Below are positions 27,222 through 34,967 of a DNA stretch of 64,000 bases, piece by piece. Each line of letters opens with the position of its first letter. Position 1 is the stretch's first letter. The DNA lies in assembly GCA_963790775.1 (NCBI GenBank), contig CAWBPR010000013.1, forward strand, positions 186,001-250,000. Direction: 5' to 3'. This DNA comes from JASJBU01 sp963790775. GTDB taxonomy: Bacteria > Pseudomonadota > Gammaproteobacteria > Chromatiales > Chromatiaceae. The notes under the pieces are model-generated. The model was not told the DNA's origin, did not search any database, and saw nothing but the letters and a program-made list of their open reading frames with translations. The position numbers were made by a program, and so were the translations under genes.

Positions 27222-28322
27222 ATGTCCTTGAGCGAAATTGACAAAACTAATCTGTTGGATCTGGATCTACAGGCGATGGAGGCATTTTTTCTGGCGCTGG
27301 GGTCAAAGGCATTTCATGGCCGCAATGTCTTTAAATGGATACACAAGCATGGTGTGATCGATTTTGATGCCATGACTGACATACCCAAGCGACTGCGGGA
27401 GCAGTTGTGTTCCCTGGCTGAAGTGCGTCTGCCGGAGCTGATTTTTGAACAGCCCGCTCTGGACGGGACGCGCAAATGGCTGATCGAACTGCTGGATGGC
27501 CAACGTATCGAGACGGTTTATATCCCGGATGATGGCCGCAGCACCATCTGTGTCTCTTCCCAGGTGGGTTGTGCGCTTGATTGTTCATTCTGTTCCACCG
27601 CGCAGCAGGGCTTCAATCGGAATCTTTCTGTGTCGGAAATCATCGCTCAGGTGTGGATCGCTACCCGGGAGCTGGGCCACCCACCGACCAATGTGGTGAT
27701 GATGGGCATGGGAGAGCCCCTGGCCAACTTCGACGCGGTGGTGAAGGCGATGAATATCATGCAGGATGATCTGGCCTATATGCTCTCAAAATACCGGGTC
27801 ACCATCAGCACCTCCGGTATCGTTCCGGCGCTCAAGCAGCTCAGAGAGGTCAGCGACGTGAGTCTGGCGGTCTCCCTGCACGCACCGGACAACGCGTTGC
27901 GGGATCAACTGGTGCCGATCAATCGAAAATACCCCCTGGAAGAGCTGATTCCCACCTGCCGTGAATTTATCCGCGGGGACAAGCGGCGCAAGGTGACCTG
28001 GGAGTATGTGATGCTGGACGGGGTCAATGACAGTCTGCAGCATGCCAAGGCCCTGATCAGACTGCTGGAGGGTACGCCGTCCAAGGTCAATCTGATCCCC
28101 TTCAACCCTTTTCCCGGCACCCGTTACCAGGCATCCCCTCCGGAGCGGGTAGAGGCCTTCCGGCAGCGTCTGAAGCGTTCGGGCATCATCTCCATGACCC
28201 GCAAAACACGGGGTGATGAGATTGATGCCGCCTGTGGCCAGTTGGTGGGAAAAGTCAGGGATCGCAGCCGGCGAGAACTGAAACGCAAACAGCCGGCGTC
28301 TGTCGAGGTGCGCATTTCGTGA
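27222..28322 (+). CDS. rlmN: Dual-specificity RNA methyltransferase RlmN
   Basis: RlmN is a radical-SAM enzyme that methylates C2 of adenosine 2503 in 23S rRNA and A37 in some tRNAs. The 366-residue product has the FeS motif CALDCSFCSTAQQGFNRNL (CxxxCxxC), VVMMGMGEPL, RVTISTSGIVPAL, LAVSLHAP and the C-terminal TRKTRGDEIDAACGQL with the methyl-carrying Cys. The ATG with GGAAA five bases upstream is preferred to an earlier GTG. It begins the conserved block rlmN-pilF-rodZ-hisS-yfgM-bamB-der and overlaps pilF by GTGA. Confidence 0.95.
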   Translation: MSLSEIDKTNLLDLDLQAMEAFFLALGSKAFHGRNVFKWIHKHGVIDFDAMTDIPKRLREQLCSLAEVRLPELIFEQPALDGTRKWLIELLDGQRIETVYIPDDGRSTICVSSQVGCALDCSFCSTAQQGFNRNLSVSEIIAQVWIATRELGHPPTNVVMMGMGEPLANFDAVVKAMNIMQDDLAYMLSKYRVTISTSGIVPALKQLREVSDVSLAVSLHAPDNALRDQLVPINRKYPLEELIPTCREFIRGDKRRKVTWEYVMLDGVNDSLQHAKALIRLLEGTPSKVNLIPFNPFPGTRYQASPPERVEAFRQRLKRSGIISMTRKTRGDEIDAACGQLVGKVRDRSRRELKRKQPASVEVRIS

Positions 28323-29110
28323 TTCATAGCAACCGTGAGTTCAAGCTGTTTTTCATGCTGTTGACGCTAGTCATCGGAGGCTGCGCCAGCCAGGGTCAGG
28401 TTAAGGATGACGGTGACACCACCGGAGACCTGGGCGCTGAACAGCGTGATAGTCCTGCAGCCATCTATGTCGAAATGGGAATTGCCTATCTGCGCGATAA
28501 CCAGCCGGGTATCGCCTTGAAAAAGCTTAAAAAGGCCATCTCTGTAGATCCGCAAAATGCCGAGGCGCATAATGTGATAGCTATTCTCTACGAACGCTTG
28601 GGGAATTTTGACCTGGCCGGGGTGCATTACGACAAGGCAGTCCACCTGCAACCCAAGAACCCCTATATCCGTAATGCGAGAGGCAGCTACTTCTGCAAGC
28701 AGGGTTTATATGAGAAAGCAGGAGAGGAATTCGACAGCGCCCTGAGTAATCCTCTCTATCCGACACCCTGGGTGGCGATGACCAATGCGGGTCTCTGTGC
28801 TGAGTTGTCGGGTAATACGGACGCAGCGGAAACTCACTATCGTAAGGCCCTGACATCCAATGAAAGATATTCTCAGGCTCTCTATCAGATGGCAAAACTC
28901 CTGCAGACGCAAAACAATTTCCTCTCGGCCCGGGCCTACCTCGAGCGCTACAATAGCGTCGCCAAGGCAACAGCCGGCTCCCTATGGCTTGGTGTTCAGA
29001 TAGAACGAAGTCTGGGGGACCAAATGCAGATGCGGGAATACAGCAAGCGACTGATAGAAGAATTCCCTGATGCCCCTGAGATCCAGTATCTACGCCGCTC
29101 CGGATGGTGA
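28319..29110 (+). CDS. pilF: Type IV pilus biogenesis/stability lipoprotein PilF (PilW)
   Basis: A 263-residue TPR lipoprotein that helps the PilQ secretin reach and assemble in the outer membrane. A lipoprotein signal (FFMLLTLVIGGCASQGQ, lipobox IGGC) is followed by about six TPR repeats, for example IYVEMGIAYLRDNQPGIALK and AHNVIAILYERLGNFDLAGV. The GTG start lies within the rlmN stop, giving translational coupling. The gene order rlmN-pilF-rodZ is typical of gammaproteobacteria, which supports the assignment over other TPR lipoproteins. Confidence 0.9.
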   Translation: MIHSNREFKLFFMLLTLVIGGCASQGQVKDDGDTTGDLGAEQRDSPAAIYVEMGIAYLRDNQPGIALKKLKKAISVDPQNAEAHNVIAILYERLGNFDLAGVHYDKAVHLQPKNPYIRNARGSYFCKQGLYEKAGEEFDSALSNPLYPTPWVAMTNAGLCAELSGNTDAAETHYRKALTSNERYSQALYQMAKLLQTQNNFLSARAYLERYNSVAKATAGSLWLGVQIERSLGDQMQMREYSKRLIEEFPDAPEIQYLRRSGW

Positions 29111-29224
29111 CTCTGTAAGCCGTCAATTGTTTGAAGGTAATTTCAACTGTATGAATTATTTATATTATTTTTCCATGCGCGCTGCATATTTTAATGTCGA
29201 TCGGATTGGGGCGGGGCGATAGAA

Positions 29225-30238
29225 ATGACTGTCTTATCCAGCCATGAAGTGGAACAGGCTGCGCCTGCGGATAGCATCGTCGGACCGGGAGAGCGCCTGC
29301 GTAAAGAACGTGAATCTCAGGGTCTGGAGCAGGTCCGGGTTGCCGCTCAGCTGCATTTGAGTGAAACCATGATCGAGGCGCTGGAGTGGGATGATTTTAC
29401 TGCCCTGCCCGAGGCCGTATTTACGCAGGGTTATCTGCGCAACTATGCCCGCCTGTTGGGCCTGCCGGAGGGCGAGATTTTGGCGGCCTACCAGAGGCTC
29501 TGTCCGAAGGATGCTCGGACGTCCGTGAGCACCAAGCGTTCGGTGCAGATCAAACAGGAGGTGCGAAGCAGTCATGGTCTGGTGCAGTTGGCCACCTGGT
29601 TGATTGTTATTGGATTGATTGCCCTGTTGTTCATCTGGTGGCAGGGCCGATTTGGCTGGCAGGATGTGTCGGTAGAGGATTTTATCCCGGAAACAGAGGT
29701 TTTCGATGATCCGTCGACAGGGCAAGATCTATCGCCGCAGATGCCTGATGTCACTTCTTCTGCAGAGGGATTTGAAGCGGTCCCGGCGGATAGCGGGGAT
29801 GAAGCGCGATTGCTCAGTGTCCCGCAATCCGGGCAACCACTGACTGAAACAGAGAGCATTCCGGATTCAGCGCCGCTGACCACTTCATTCGGAGCTGATG
29901 TGGCGGAGGAACAACCAACTGTGGAGGCTGCTCCAGAGGTCGCGCAGGACCTTCAGTCAACACCGGAGCCGAAGCCCGCTGCCGGGCGGCTGGTGCTTGA
30001 ATTCGCTGGCAACTGCTGGGCTGAAGTGCGCGATGCCACGGGCAGGGCGCACATTATCGGGGAAAAGCGCGCCGGCGCCCGCTATGTGCTCGCGACTGAT
30101 CTCGGGCCCTTCAAGATTATCCTGGGAGATGCCAGTGTGGTCAGCATGGTTCTCAATGGAGAACCCTACGATCTTGCTCCCCACACACGTGGTAATGTTG
30201 CGCGTTTCACACTGGATACCACAACGCTCGGTGAGTAA
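29225..30238 (+). CDS. rodZ: Cytoskeletal membrane protein RodZ (HTH plus DUF4115)
   Basis: RodZ links MreB to the inner membrane and helps keep rod shape. In 337 residues it has an N-terminal helix-turn-helix of the Xre type (GERLRKERESQGLEQVRVAA to YLRNYARLLGLPEGEILAAY), a juxtamembrane basic stretch and one membrane segment LATWLIVIGLIALLFIWW. A Ser/Pro/Glu-rich periplasmic linker and a C-terminal DUF4115 beta domain (LVLEFAGNCWAEVRDATGR) follow. It sits between pilF and hisS. The ispG gene, usually found just after rodZ, is absent here. Confidence 0.92.
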   Translation: MTVLSSHEVEQAAPADSIVGPGERLRKERESQGLEQVRVAAQLHLSETMIEALEWDDFTALPEAVFTQGYLRNYARLLGLPEGEILAAYQRLCPKDARTSVSTKRSVQIKQEVRSSHGLVQLATWLIVIGLIALLFIWWQGRFGWQDVSVEDFIPETEVFDDPSTGQDLSPQMPDVTSSAEGFEAVPADSGDEARLLSVPQSGQPLTETESIPDSAPLTTSFGADVAEEQPTVEAAPEVAQDLQSTPEPKPAAGRLVLEFAGNCWAEVRDATGRAHIIGEKRAGARYVLATDLGPFKIILGDASVVSMVLNGEPYDLAPHTRGNVARFTLDTTTLGE

Positions 30239-30281
30239 TCTGACTGGCCTGTCATCGATGGAGAAACAGCCGGGTAACTGA

Positions 30282-30322
30282 CCTGTACTCCTCCGTCAAT
30301 ACAACTTTGCCGGAGTACTAGG
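30282..30322 (+). other. Inverted repeat in the rodZ-hisS gap
   Basis: Arms CCTGTACTCC and GGAGTAC(T)AGG pair with one bulged base across a 20-base loop, in the 150-base gap where ispG is commonly located. There is no T-run. It may be a leader structure for hisS or a transcript-processing site. Confidence 0.35.
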
Positions 30323-30388
30323 TGGAAACACATAACCATGCTAACCTTGGCCGTTTGATTCCAGCAGCGGTTTAAACATTTTCAATCG

Positions 30389-31657
30389 ATGGCAAAGCAT
30401 ATCCAGGCCATTCGCGGGATGAAGGATATCCTGCCCCAGCAGACGCCTCTGTGGCAATTCGTGGAGGATACCGTGCGTTCGGTACTCTCCCGCTATGGCT
30501 ATGCCGAGATCCGTATGCCGATTGTGGAGCTGACCGAGCTGTTTAAACGCTCCATCGGCGAAGTAACCGATATCGTCGAGAAGGAGATGTACACCTTTGA
30601 AGACCGCAATGGTGACAGCCTTACCTTGCGTCCGGAGGGTACCGCCGGTTGTGTGCGAGCTGGATTGGAAAATGGGCTGCTTTTTAATCAGGTGCAAAAG
30701 CTTTGGTATCAGGGGCCGATGTTTCGCCATGAACGGCCGCAGAAGGGACGCTATCGTCAGTTTCACCAGATTGGCGTGGAGAGTTTTGGGCTTGCCGGGC
30801 CGGATGTGGACCTGGAACAGATCCTGATTACCGCCCGACTCTGGAAAGAACTGGGTCTGCATGATCTGCAACTGCAGCTCAATACCCTCGGCACCTCTGA
30901 GGAGCGGACGAGTTACCGGGAAGTGCTGGTGAGTCATTTCCAGGGACGCTATGACGAATTGGATGAGGACAGCCGGCGCCGTCTGCAGGGCAATCCGTTG
31001 CGTATCCTGGATTCCAAAAACCCGGATATGGCCGGTGTGGTGGCGGATGCGCCAAGCTTGATGGAACATCTCGGTGATGAATCGCGGAGCCACTTTGCGC
31101 AGCTCTGTGAGGGCTTGGAAGCAGCCGGTCTGGCATATGTCGTCAACCCGCATCTGGTGAGAGGGCTTGATTATTATGCCCGCACAGTATTCGAGTGGGT
31201 CACTGATCAACTGGGAGCCCAGGGAACGGTGTGCGCCGGTGGCCGCTATGATGGCCTGGTGGAGCAGTTGGGCGGTAAAAGTGTGCCGGCGGTTGGGTTT
31301 GCCATGGGGCTGGAGCGCCTGATCGCGCTGCTGGAGCAGACGGATCTTGTACAGCGTCTTCCCGGGGTTGATCTCTATCTGGTAATGGTGGGGGAAAAGG
31401 CGCAACGCGAAGGATTGCTGCTGGCGGAGCATCTGCGGGATACAGTCCCGCACTTGAGATTGATATCTCATTGTGGTGGTGGAAGTTTCAAGAGTCAGTT
31501 CAAGAAAGCTGACAAAAGCAACGCCAGGTATGCATTGATACTTGGGGATGATGAACTCGCCAGGGGCGAGGCAGGGCTGAAAAACCTGCGCGGAGCCGAT
31601 GAACAGCAGCAGGTGAAATTGACGGACTTGGCGAGCGTGCTGGCTGCCAGGTTATAA
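30389..31657 (+). CDS. hisS: Histidyl-tRNA synthetase
   Basis: Class II aminoacyl-tRNA synthetase charging tRNA-His. The 422-residue protein begins IQAIRGMKDILPQQTPLWQ. Motif 2 is MFRHERPQKGRYRQFHQIGVE; the His-specific blocks are LVRGLDYYARTVFEW and CAGGRYDGLVEQLGG; motif 3 is VGFAMGLERLIAL. A C-terminal anticodon-binding domain follows (YLVMVGEKAQREGLLLAEHL, SQFKKADKSNARYALILGDDE). It is 85 bases before yfgM; a weak stem (TAGCG/CGCTA) with a T-rich tail near 31687-31711 may attenuate the transcript. Confidence 0.96.
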   Translation: MAKHIQAIRGMKDILPQQTPLWQFVEDTVRSVLSRYGYAEIRMPIVELTELFKRSIGEVTDIVEKEMYTFEDRNGDSLTLRPEGTAGCVRAGLENGLLFNQVQKLWYQGPMFRHERPQKGRYRQFHQIGVESFGLAGPDVDLEQILITARLWKELGLHDLQLQLNTLGTSEERTSYREVLVSHFQGRYDELDEDSRRRLQGNPLRILDSKNPDMAGVVADAPSLMEHLGDESRSHFAQLCEGLEAAGLAYVVNPHLVRGLDYYARTVFEWVTDQLGAQGTVCAGGRYDGLVEQLGGKSVPAVGFAMGLERLIALLEQTDLVQRLPGVDLYLVMVGEKAQREGLLLAEHLRDTVPHLRLISHCGGGSFKSQFKKADKSNARYALILGDDELARGEAGLKNLRGADEQQQVKLTDLASVLAARL

Positions 31658-31742
31658 AAGTTGTTCACTGGGAACGAAAAAGTTTGTAGCGGTACTATCG
31701 CTATTGTTTTTAACTACAGGAAAAATATAAAGGGAAAACGGC

Positions 31743-32369
31743 ATGAGCGTTTACCAAACTGAAGAAGAACAGGTTGAGGCGATAAAGAAGTGGTGGAAAG
31801 AGAACGGCACCTCAGTGGTGGCTGGTCTGGTTATCGGCTTGGGTGCAGTATTTGGCTGGCAGGGCTGGAACAGCTATCAGGACCGCATTGGCAAAGAGGC
31901 TTCGGTCGCTTTCAGTCAACTGATGGTTGCTGTCGACTCGAATGATGTGGAATCGGCCGGAAATCAGGCTGAGTTGCTCAGAGTGGAATATGAGTCGACC
32001 AGTTATGCGGTTTTGGCGGCCATGGTCCAGGCGCGACTCAAACTGGAGCAGGGCGACAGTGCCGCTGCCCGTTCCCAATTGGAGTGGGCCATGCAGAACA
32101 GTTCGGATGCCAGCCTGAAAAAGTTGGTGCAGTTGAATCTGGCCAGGGTGCTGCTGAATGATGGAAATTTAGACGGCGCCGCAGAGCTTGCCGATATCAA
32201 GACAGGCGGTTTTGCCGGAGAATTCGCGGAGTTGAGGGGTGATATCGCGCGGGCAAAACAGGACATGACCACTGCTCAGGATGCCTACAGCATGGCTCTG
32301 GCGCAGAACGTAGCAAATCCGGACCAGGTAAAGATGAAGCTCGACGACCTGGCGATTGCCAACCCTTGA
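31743..32369 (+). CDS. yfgM: YfgM family membrane-anchored TPR protein
   Basis: A 208-residue inner-membrane protein: cytosolic start VYQTEEEQVEAIKKWWKENG, one membrane segment SVVAGLVIGLGAVFGWQGWN, and a periplasmic TPR-like domain (YAVLAAMVQARLKLEQGDSA, NLARVLLNDGNLDGAAELAD). In E. coli, YfgM works with PpiD at the SecYEG exit and affects envelope stress control. The context hisS-yfgM-bamB-der is conserved and makes the call reliable. The stop codon region holds the ribosome site of bamB. Confidence 0.9.
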   Translation: MSVYQTEEEQVEAIKKWWKENGTSVVAGLVIGLGAVFGWQGWNSYQDRIGKEASVAFSQLMVAVDSNDVESAGNQAELLRVEYESTSYAVLAAMVQARLKLEQGDSAAARSQLEWAMQNSSDASLKKLVQLNLARVLLNDGNLDGAAELADIKTGGFAGEFAELRGDIARAKQDMTTAQDAYSMALAQNVANPDQVKMKLDDLAIANP

Positions 32370-32377
32370 GGTTTCCT

Positions 32378-33532
32378 ATGCCCCGTCTGTCGTTAGCGGC
32401 GTTGATGCTGATTCTGCTCTCCGGCTGCAGTATGTTCGCTGCCAAGGATAATGCAGACCCGCCAGCAGAATTGCTGGAGTTTGAGTCATCCCTTGAGGTG
32501 GAAACCTTATGGGATCTCTCGGTTGCCGGTAGTGATGAGAAATTCCTGGCGATACGCCCTGTTGTTCAGGGCGGGAAGCTGTTTCTTGCCGATCCGGAAG
32601 GGCAGGTTCTGGCTGTTGATCTGGCCAACGGCAAGGTGATCTGGCGGAAGGAGACTGACGCTGAGTTGAGTGGCGGCCCTGGTTTGGTCGGTGAAGTGGT
32701 ACTGGTAGGCGCCGGCGAAGCTGAACTGATCGCCCTGGACGCAGCTAATGGAGAGGAACTTTGGCGGCGCAGGGTAAGCAGTGAGATTCTCTCTTCTCCC
32801 GCAGGGGAGTCGGGCACCGCGGTGGTGCGCACCACGGATGGTCGCGTCCTGGGTTTGAATGCCGGTACGGGAGATGGTCGCTGGAGTTTTGACCGGTCAG
32901 TCCCGGTGCTCACACTGCATGGTGACAGTTCACCCGTGGTGAATGATTCCCGCGCCTTTGTTGGTTTTCCGAACGGTAAACTGGTATGTCTTGCATTGAA
33001 TACCGGAAACCTGCTCTGGGAGACTGTTGTCGCCACACCGCACGGCAAGACAGAGTTGGAACGGGTGGTGGATATCGATGCCGACCCATTGTTGGTGGAA
33101 GGTGTTATCTACGGCGGCAGTTTCCAGGGTGGAATTGCAGCGATTTCGGAAATCAGCGGGGTGGTGTTATGGCAACGGGAAATCTCAACTTATGCCGGCT
33201 TTGATGCCAACTGGCGGGAAGTCTATGTGACCGACACCGAGGACCATGTCTGGTCTCTGGATGCCACAAACGGGGCGACGCTCTGGCAGCAGAAGGCACT
33301 CCATGCCCGCCAGCTGTCCGCCCCGGCAATCATCGATGACTATCTGGTGGTAGGTGATCTGGAAGGTTATCTGCATTGGCTTGCCAGGGATGATGGTCGC
33401 ATGTTGGCCAGAGTCAGGCCGGGTCGGGCCGGTATTCACGCCAAGCCTTTAGTGGCCGGGGGAGTGGTCTATGTGTTTGACAAAAACGGCAGACTCACCG
33501 CTCTGCAAGCCAAGCCGGTCGAGCCTGAATAA
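32378..33532 (+). CDS. bamB: Outer-membrane assembly lipoprotein BamB
   Basis: BamB is a beta-propeller lipoprotein of the BAM complex that inserts outer-membrane beta-barrels. The 384-residue precursor begins MPRLSLAALMLILLSGCSMF, a clear lipoprotein signal with lipobox LSGC. PQQ-like propeller repeats follow, such as LAVDLANGKVIWRKETD, IALDAANGEELWRRRVS, VCLALNTGNLLWETVV and WSLDATNGATLWQQKAL. GAGG six bases before this ATG supports it over an upstream TTG overlapping yfgM. The three-base gap to der implies coupling. Confidence 0.94.
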   Translation: MPRLSLAALMLILLSGCSMFAAKDNADPPAELLEFESSLEVETLWDLSVAGSDEKFLAIRPVVQGGKLFLADPEGQVLAVDLANGKVIWRKETDAELSGGPGLVGEVVLVGAGEAELIALDAANGEELWRRRVSSEILSSPAGESGTAVVRTTDGRVLGLNAGTGDGRWSFDRSVPVLTLHGDSSPVVNDSRAFVGFPNGKLVCLALNTGNLLWETVVATPHGKTELERVVDIDADPLLVEGVIYGGSFQGGIAAISEISGVVLWQREISTYAGFDANWREVYVTDTEDHVWSLDATNGATLWQQKALHARQLSAPAIIDDYLVVGDLEGYLHWLARDDGRMLARVRPGRAGIHAKPLVAGGVVYVFDKNGRLTALQAKPVEPE

Positions 33533-33535
33533 CGG

Positions 33536-34927
33536 ATGCTCCCCGTCATTGCACTGGTCGGCCGTCCCAATGTGGGCAAGTCGACGCTCTTCAATCGCCT
33601 CACCCGCAGCCGTGACGCCCTGGTGGCTGATCAACCAGGTCTGACGCGTGACCGGAAGTATGGCACCGGCAAGATTGGCGACAGTCCCTATGTGCTGGTT
33701 GATACAGGCGGTATCAGTCTAGATCCCGATGGGATTAATCTGCTCATGGAGCAGCAGGTCAGGCAGGCCATTGGCGAGGCGGACCATATCCTGTTTCTGC
33801 TGGATGCCAAACAGGGCTGTACAGCGGGTGATTTTATCATTGCCGAGCAGTTGAGGCGTACCGGCACCCCGGTTACCTTAGCGGCCAACAAAAGCGAAGG
33901 GCTGGACGCCGAACTGGCGGCCGCTGATTTCTATGCCCTGGGTCTGGGCGATCCGATTTCCATTGCCGCCGTGCATGGCAGAGGCGTGAATACCTTGATC
34001 AACCAGGTGCTTGCCAGTCTGCCGGAGCATGAAGAGCCGCTGGATGAGGCAAGCCAGGGCACCATGATTGCGGTTGTGGGACGCCCCAATGTAGGTAAGT
34101 CCACCCTGGTCAATCGCCTGTTAGGCGAAGAACGGGTGGTGGCTTTCGATCAGCCCGGTACTACCCGAGACAGTATCTTCATCCCTCTCGAGCATGATGC
34201 TAGACGTTACACCCTGATCGATACTGCCGGTGTCAGGCGCAGGGCGCGGGTCACAGAGGTTATCGAAAAATTCAGCATCATTAAAACCCTGCAGGCCATC
34301 GAACAGGCCAATGTCGTGTTGCTGGTGCTGGACGCCCCGCTGGGGGTGGGGGAACAGGACGCCAATCTGGCTGGTCATATTCTGGAGTCGGGTCGGGCTC
34401 TGGTGCTGGTGGTCAATAAATGGGATGGCCTGACAGCGGATCAACGGGATCGAATGCGAGAGGAGATTGAGCGTAAGTTGCCGTTTCTCAGCTTCGCCCA
34501 GCTGCATTTTATCTCTGCGTTGCATGGTTCCGGGGTAGGGGATCTGTATGCCATGGTGGACAAGGCCTATGCCAATGCCATGCGCGACCTACCCACGCCG
34601 GAGCTGACCCGCCTGCTGGAATCGCTGGTGGAGGAACATCAGCCGCCATTGGTACATGGCAGGCGGATTAAACTGCGTTATGCCCATCAAGGGGGTAAAA
34701 ACCCCCCGATCATCGTGATTCACGGCAATCAGACCGAGCATGTCCCAGAGCCCTACAAACGCTTTCTTGTATCCCGCTTCCGCAAGGCGCTCAATTTGAA
34801 AGGCACGCCTATCAGGCTGGAGTTCAGATCCGGTAAAAATCCTTTCGAGGGAAAGAAAAACAAACTGACAAGCCGTCAGATCCAGAAGCGGCAAAGACTG
34901 AAGAAGTTTGTGGGCCGCAAAAGTTAA
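33536..34927 (+). CDS. der: Ribosome-assembly GTPase Der (EngA)
   Basis: Der has two tandem G domains and a KH-like C-terminal domain and is needed for 50S maturation. In this 463-residue protein, G domain 1 begins VIALVGRPNVGKSTLFNRLT with VDTGGIS and NKSE. G domain 2 begins IAVVGRPNVGKSTLVNRLLG (about residue 180) with DTAGVRRRARV and NKWDG. The KH-like domain contains RIKLRYAHQGGKNPPIIVIH and VSRFRKALNLKGTPIRLEFR. A basic tail RQIQKRQRLKKFVGRKS ends the protein. It closes the conserved block. Confidence 0.97.
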   Translation: MLPVIALVGRPNVGKSTLFNRLTRSRDALVADQPGLTRDRKYGTGKIGDSPYVLVDTGGISLDPDGINLLMEQQVRQAIGEADHILFLLDAKQGCTAGDFIIAEQLRRTGTPVTLAANKSEGLDAELAAADFYALGLGDPISIAAVHGRGVNTLINQVLASLPEHEEPLDEASQGTMIAVVGRPNVGKSTLVNRLLGEERVVAFDQPGTTRDSIFIPLEHDARRYTLIDTAGVRRRARVTEVIEKFSIIKTLQAIEQANVVLLVLDAPLGVGEQDANLAGHILESGRALVLVVNKWDGLTADQRDRMREEIERKLPFLSFAQLHFISALHGSGVGDLYAMVDKAYANAMRDLPTPELTRLLESLVEEHQPPLVHGRRIKLRYAHQGGKNPPIIVIHGNQTEHVPEPYKRFLVSRFRKALNLKGTPIRLEFRSGKNPFEGKKNKLTSRQIQKRQRLKKFVGRKS

Positions 34928-34967
34928 TCCAACCGTTCAGAGTTCCATTCCGGGGTTCTTCCCGCCG

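Noticed and set aside
30341..31471. 376-codon open frame antisense to hisS
   Set aside because: Lies fully opposite a conserved synthetase and has no recognisable domain or ribosome site.
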